From NCBI GenBank assembly GCA_036380925.1, contig DASVDW010000203.1, positions 1 through 28,326 of the forward strand: a DNA stretch of 28,326 nt, written 5' to 3'. Each line of letters begins with the position of its first letter. The first letter of the stretch is position 1. The notes under the pieces were generated by a model, which was not told the DNA's origin, did not search any database, and was given only the letters and a program-made list of their open reading frames with translations. This document shows positions 25,360 to 28,326 of the stretch, piece by piece. This DNA is from JAICLV01 sp036380925 (GTDB lineage Bacteria > Actinomycetota > Actinomycetes > Acidothermales > Acidothermaceae). Position numbers and translations under genes: made by a program.

Positions 25360-26000
25360 AGCAGCACCGCGGCGACCCGGCGGTTGGTGTCGCCTTCGCT
25401 GTGCAGTCCGAGCTTGCCGAAGATGGCGGCGATTCGCTTTTCCACGCTGCCGATCGACAGGAACAGCGACTCCGCGATAGACCGGTTCGACCGGCCTTGC
25501 GCCATCAGCTGCAAGACGTCGAGCTCACCTGGTGTCAACGCCGACAGCCGCGATCCCGGCTTGTCGGAGCGGCGTCGCAGCAGGGTTTGGACGATGCGCG
25601 GGTCGAGCACCGCGCCGCCCGCCGCGACCTCATGCAGGGCGCGCACCAACTGTTCGACGTCGCCGACCCGCACCTTGTGCAGGTAGCCGTATCCCTCGAC
25701 GCCATGTTCGAGCAGCGCCCAGACGTACTCCTCGTCGTCGTGCTGGGTCAGGACGACGACGCCGGTGCTCGGCAGTTCGCGCTTGATGGCGTGTGCGGCG
25801 TCGATGCCTTCCATCGTGAACGTCGGCGGCATCTTCACGTCCATCAAGACGACGTCGGGCCGTAGCTCGTGGGTCTGCGCGAGCACACCCGAGTAGTCGC
25901 CGGCGACCCCGACGACGTCGATGTTCTGCTCCTCGAGCAGCCGCCGGGTGCCCTCGCGAGTGAGGTACTGATCTTCGGCGATGACGACACGCAGTGGCAC
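25332..26000 (-). CDS. NarL/FixJ-family response regulator
   Basis: DNA-binding partner of a NarL-type kinase, most likely the one encoded opposite. The 222-residue protein has an N-terminal receiver with acidic pair ED (9-10), phospho-acceptor Asp54 in VVLMDVKMPP, and Lys in YLHKV. The C-terminal LuxR-type helix-turn-helix spans about residues 155-200 (LTPGELDVLQLMAQG, then SNRSIAESLFLSIGSVEKRI). GTG 26000 is the start; no strong ribosome site is seen. It follows a small unknown gene on the same strand by 30 bp. Targets are unknown. Confidence 0.92.
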   Translation of the reverse strand: MPLRVVIAEDQYLTREGTRRLLEEQNIDVVGVAGDYSGVLAQTHELRPDVVLMDVKMPPTFTMEGIDAAHAIKRELPSTGVVVLTQHDDEEYVWALLEHGVEGYGYLHKVRVGDVEQLVRALHEVAAGGAVLDPRIVQTLLRRRSDKPGSRLSALTPGELDVLQLMAQGRSNRSIAESLFLSIGSVEKRIAAIFGKLGLHSEGDTNRRVAAVLLYLRESASG

Positions 26001-26030
26001 CCGCGTGACGTTACACAGGGCCGTCGGCGG

Positions 26031-26504
26031 TCAGATGTCGGCGGGCAGCGTTGGCCCGCTGCCGACGGACTCCGGCGCGGGCAGCGCGCGTCGCCACGGG
26101 CCGATCAGCGCCAGGTACTCGCCGCGACGCAGGACGGGCCGCGCGTAGGCGGCGGCCAAGCCGTCGCGGATCGCCTTCAGGGCGGTGTTGACGATGTGCG
26201 GCTTGGGGTCATACGGGTCGGTCGCGAGGTCGAGCTGCGCGAGGTCGTCGGCGAACATCGTGTCGACCCGGTCGAACGTCGCGAGCAGCTCGACGACGAG
26301 CGGCGAGTTCGGCGACAACGCGCGGTGCCGGGCGCCCGCGATGAATCGGTTGTCGCGCCAGCCGTGCGCGAGCCGCGCGATCTCCCGGTCGGTCAGCCGC
26401 GGCACCCGGGCCAGCATGTCCAAGATCTCATGCAGGTTGGGATGCTGATCGAGGGAGTCCACCCGCCGACGCCAGGGCAGCAACCGGTTCCAGGTCCTGC
26501 GCAT
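26031..26504 (-). CDS. Small protein of unknown function upstream of the response regulator
   Basis: I do not recognise this family. ATG 26504 has a strong GAGGAGG 6 nt upstream and gives 157 residues. The N-terminus is basic and Trp/Arg-rich (MRRTWNRLLPWRRRVDSL). A mostly helical body follows, with LHEILDMLARVPRLTDREIARLAHGW and LVVELLATFDRVDTMFADDLAQLDLATDPYDP, and the C-terminus is Pro/Gly-rich. No signal peptide or membrane helix is seen. It is likely co-transcribed with the response regulator (30-bp gap). The strong ribosome site and codon pattern support a real gene. Confidence 0.7.
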   Translation of the reverse strand: MRRTWNRLLPWRRRVDSLDQHPNLHEILDMLARVPRLTDREIARLAHGWRDNRFIAGARHRALSPNSPLVVELLATFDRVDTMFADDLAQLDLATDPYDPKPHIVNTALKAIRDGLAAAYARPVLRRGEYLALIGPWRRALPAPESVGSGPTLPADI

Positions 26505-26735
26505 CGGCAACCTCCTCGCCCCAGACGTCGCTCCCATCGTCGGGGCAGCGGGCCGCGCGGAGTAGCAGGTAAGGGACAAACCACCCACGGTTTGACTCTC
26601 CTCGACCCCCCTGCCTGGCCCATGCTGGCTAGTCGCTTAGTTCGGTGACCGCTCGTCCGGCGTTCTGCCCGATTCGGCCGCCTGCTGGCGCCCGCTCCAG
26701 GCGGCCGCGTCCCTGGTGCAGTCGTGGCCGAATAC
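26505..26735. other. Intergenic stretch upstream of hsp20 with 10-bp inverted repeat
   Basis: The 323-bp gap between the small unknown gene and hsp20 holds no gene. CGGCCGCCTG (26675-26684) and CAGGCGGCCG (26698-26707) form a perfect inverted repeat with a 13-bp spacer, about 28 bp upstream of the hsp20 -35. The 9-mer CAGGCGGCC recurs in the hsp20 leader at 26789-26797. It may be a binding site for the MerR-like regulator encoded downstream. Nothing else was seen in 26505-26670. Confidence 0.5.
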
Positions 26736-26765
26736 TTGCAACTTCTGTGAGAGCTTTCCTATAGT
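26736..26765 (+). promoter_or_regulatory. hsp20 promoter
   Basis: TTGCAA (26736-26741) and TATAGT (26760-26765) are spaced by 18 bp, a good match to a housekeeping sigma promoter. It predicts a start of transcription near 26772 and a leader of about 56 nt. No CIRCE or HAIR consensus was found around it. Confidence 0.65.
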
Positions 26766-26786
26766 CGGTGTTGGAACAAAGAGCCA

Positions 26787-26805
26787 CGCAGGCGGCCAGC
26801 CTGCG
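26787..26805 (+). promoter_or_regulatory. Hairpin in the hsp20 leader
   Basis: CGCAGGC-GGCCA-GCCTGCG is a perfect 7-bp stem between the predicted transcription start and the ribosome site AAGGAGGT. A weak ACCT/AGGT pairing (26808-26811 with 26819-26822) could also touch the ribosome site. Small heat-shock genes often use such leaders as temperature sensors, but this one is not shown to do so. Confidence 0.45.
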
Positions 26806-26827
26806 AGACCTGCGAAGGAGGTAGATC

Positions 26828-27253
26828 ATGCTGTTGGAACGAGTCGATCCCTATCTCGCGGAGTTCGATCGGCTCACCCAGAAGGTCTTCGGCCCGACCC
26901 AAAGCGCCGGCCTTCCGATGGATGTGATCCGCCGCGGCGACGAGCTCCTCGTCTGCCTCGATGTGCCGGGCGCCGCGGCCGACAAGATCGGCGTGACGCT
27001 TGAGAACCAAGTCCTCACCGTCACCGCGGAGCGCCGGGCGAACTACGGCGAGACCGACGCCGTTCTGGCGCAGGAGCGATTTGAGGGCACGGTGAGCAGG
27101 CGCGTCAGGGTCCCCGACTGGGTGAACGCCGACCACGTCACCGCCGAGTACGTCGACGGGGTGCTGACGATCCACCTTCCGCTGGCCGACAAAGCCAAGC
27201 CGCGTCAGATTCAAGTCACGACCGGCGCGAACTCGCACCAGATCGAGGCATAG
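26828..27253 (+). CDS. Hsp20-family small heat-shock protein
   Basis: ATP-independent chaperone that holds unfolding proteins in the cytoplasm. The 141-residue product has a short N-terminal arm (MLLERVDPYLAEFDRL) and an alpha-crystallin domain from about residue 30 to 125: MDVIRRGDELLVCLDVPG, VTLENQVLTVTAERR, then AEYVDGVLTIHLPLAD. A C-terminal RQIQV fits the IxI/V anchor used for oligomer assembly. GAAGGAGGT lies 5 nt before ATG 26828, a near-ideal ribosome site. A MerR/HspR-like regulator gene follows on the same strand across a strong hairpin, and may control it. Confidence 0.95.
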   Translation: MLLERVDPYLAEFDRLTQKVFGPTQSAGLPMDVIRRGDELLVCLDVPGAAADKIGVTLENQVLTVTAERRANYGETDAVLAQERFEGTVSRRVRVPDWVNADHVTAEYVDGVLTIHLPLADKAKPRQIQVTTGANSHQIEA

Positions 27254-27266
27254 TTGGCCGATTCCA

Positions 27267-27295
27267 GGGGTGGGCCCGGATGACGGGCCCACCCC
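27267..27295 (+). terminator. Strong hairpin between hsp20 and the MerR gene
   Basis: GGGGTGGGCCCG (27267-27278), loop GATGA, and CGGGCCCACCCC (27284-27295) form a perfect 12-bp GC-rich stem, followed by CCTTCTT. It looks like an intrinsic terminator, possibly partial, so that hsp20 is made in excess over the regulator. Confidence 0.8.
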
Positions 27296-27311
27296 CCTTC
27301 TTGGAGCCTTT

Positions 27312-27611
27312 GTGAACCCGATTTTCAACGACAGGATCACCTTCACCGTCGGGCAAGCGGCCGAGCTGCTGGACGTGCGACAGGCGTTCTTGCGGCGGTT
27401 GGAAGCGCACGACTTGGTTCGCCCCGAGCGGTCGGGCGGCAATCAGCGCCGCTACAACCACGGTGATCTCGAACGGGTGTCGCACATCTGCGATCTCGTT
27501 GGCGACGGGCTCACTTTGAACGGCGTCCGGCGGGTGCTCGAGTTGGAGGCGGAGGTACGTATGCTCAAGGCGGAGATCAAGCGGCTCAAGGCGCGCGACG
27601 CACGTCGCTGA
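27312..27611 (+). CDS. MerR-family regulator, HspR-like
   Basis: Small DNA-binding regulator of 99 residues. The MerR winged helix-turn-helix is at about residues 10-75 (FTVGQAAELLDVRQAFLRRLEAHDLV, then RPERSGGNQRRYNHGDLERV). A Leu-rich coiled coil for dimerisation follows (VRRVLELEAEVRMLKAEIKRLKARD). The pattern of the HTH and of the RRY box resembles HspR, the repressor of heat-shock genes in actinomycetes, but the usual C-terminal tail is missing. GTG 27312 has TTGGAG upstream. An upstream GTG/ATG-like start at 27270 would lie inside the terminator hairpin. The neighbour hsp20 is the obvious candidate target. No dnaK is in the window. Confidence 0.87.
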   Translation: MNPIFNDRITFTVGQAAELLDVRQAFLRRLEAHDLVRPERSGGNQRRYNHGDLERVSHICDLVGDGLTLNGVRRVLELEAEVRMLKAEIKRLKARDARR

Positions 27612-27622
27612 CGGAGTGACCC

Positions 27623-28326
27623 ATGCGTGTCGACGTCCATCCGGCGGCGGCGCGCTTTGTCACCGCGACCGACTTGGTCGAGTCGCGGCATTCCTTTTCC
27701 TACGGCCCGCATTACGACCCGGCGAACGTCGGATTCGGCCTCCTCGTCGCGCACAATGCGGACTCGTTGCAGCCCGGCGGAGGATTCGCCGAGCACCCGC
27801 ATCGCGGTGTCGACATCGTCACGTGGGTGGTGTCGGGCGCGCTTTCGCATTCGGACGACGTCGGCGGCGCCGCGGTGGTGACGCCCGGCGTCGCGCAGGT
27901 GCTGTCGGCCGGGCGGGGCGTGCGGCACAGCGAGGTCAACGCGTGCGACGGCGTCACGCGCTACCTGCAGATGTGGGTCAGCTCGGACGACGAGGGCGAG
28001 CCGACGTACTCGAGCGCCGACGCGGACTTCGGGGTCGGCGAGTTCAGGCTGGTCGCCGCGCCCGGTTCAGGCGACGCGCCGCTGCGGCTGCGGCAGCCGG
28101 CGGCGCGGTTGCTGGCGGCCTCCTTGGGCGCCGGCGAGCAGACCGCGCTGCCGCTGGGCAAGTTCGTCCATCTCTTCGTTGCCGACGGCGCGGTGCTGCT
28201 CGACGACGTTCCGCTGCTTGCCGGCGACGCGGCCCGAGTGACCGACGCGAAGCCGCGCCCGATCACCGCGACCGCCGACGCCGAACTGCTGGTCTGGGCG
28301 ATGGAGGCCGAGGTCTGGCGCCCACC
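27623..28326 (+). CDS. Pirin-family protein (partial, C-terminus off the right edge)
   Basis: Cupin-fold protein with a metal site; family members act as quercetin dioxygenases, redox sensors or regulators, so the role here is open. At least 234 residues are in the window with no stop. The four metal ligands of pirin are all present: His58 and His60 (AEHPHRGVD), and His102 and Glu104 (GVRHSEV). Other hallmarks are TPGVAQVLSAGRGV and YLQMWV. ATG 27623 lies 11 bp after the MerR stop, so the two are probably co-transcribed. Confidence 0.92.
   Translation, partial: MRVDVHPAAARFVTATDLVESRHSFSYGPHYDPANVGFGLLVAHNADSLQPGGGFAEHPHRGVDIVTWVVSGALSHSDDVGGAAVVTPGVAQVLSAGRGVRHSEVNACDGVTRYLQMWVSSDDEGEPTYSSADADFGVGEFRLVAAPGSGDAPLRLRQPAARLLAASLGAGEQTALPLGKFVHLFVADGAVLLDDVPLLAGDAARVTDAKPRPITATADAELLVWAMEAEVWRP

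Noticed and set aside
26505..26827. CIRCE or HAIR heat-shock operator before hsp20
   Set aside because: Neither consensus is present; only the CAGGCGGCC repeats were found.

Overview
The window is high-GC DNA (about two thirds G+C by eye) in which at least half of the genes start with GTG or TTG. It carries the fatty-acid synthesis cluster fasR-fabD-fabH-acpP-fabF-accD6 next to a DUF3145 gene. That arrangement is typical of Actinomycetes (Streptomyces and Mycobacterium have close versions). The exact lineage cannot be named from the sequence alone. No tRNA, rRNA, CRISPR array, insertion sequence or phage gene was seen, so this looks like chromosomal core plus one metabolic island.

Region 1 (1-12446) is a sugar-oligomer island. 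A membrane CHASE-GGDEF diguanylate cyclase (1-1638, cut by the left edge) faces a GH2 exo-beta-D-glucosaminidase-like enzyme without a signal peptide (1778-4390). A ROK repressor (5588-4368) lies convergent to the GH2 gene. It diverges from a ROK sugar kinase (5715-6647), which leads a transporter set: lipoprotein binding protein, two permeases and two ATPases of the Opp/Dpp type (6700-12446). The same 14-bp operator-like element overlaps the predicted -10 regions of both the GH2 promoter and the kinase/transporter promoter. The simplest reading is uptake of glucosamine oligomers (chitosan fragments), cleavage inside the cell, and phosphorylation of the freed glucosamine, all under one ROK repressor.

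Region 2 (12422-15595) holds a TIGR03085-type DinB-like protein and a PAP2 phosphatase on the minus strand, then a type-2 ferredoxin/flavodoxin-NADP+ reductase and a DUF3145 gene on the plus strand. The DUF3145 leader can fold so that its Shine-Dalgarno sequence is covered. A strong two-way terminator (15653-15685) separates this region from the next.

Region 3 (15702-22218, minus strand) is the FAS II operon: FasR-type regulator, FabD, FabH, ACP, FabF and the AccD6 carboxyltransferase. FabD carries an extra C-terminal biotinyl/lipoyl-like domain in which the modified lysine position appears to be arginine.

Region 4 (22307-28326) has a six-helix membrane protein of unknown function, a NarL-type histidine kinase and its likely response regulator arranged tail to tail, a small unknown protein, then Hsp20, a MerR/HspR-like regulator and a pirin (cut by the right edge). 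The hsp20 promoter is flanked by repeats of a 9-mer.
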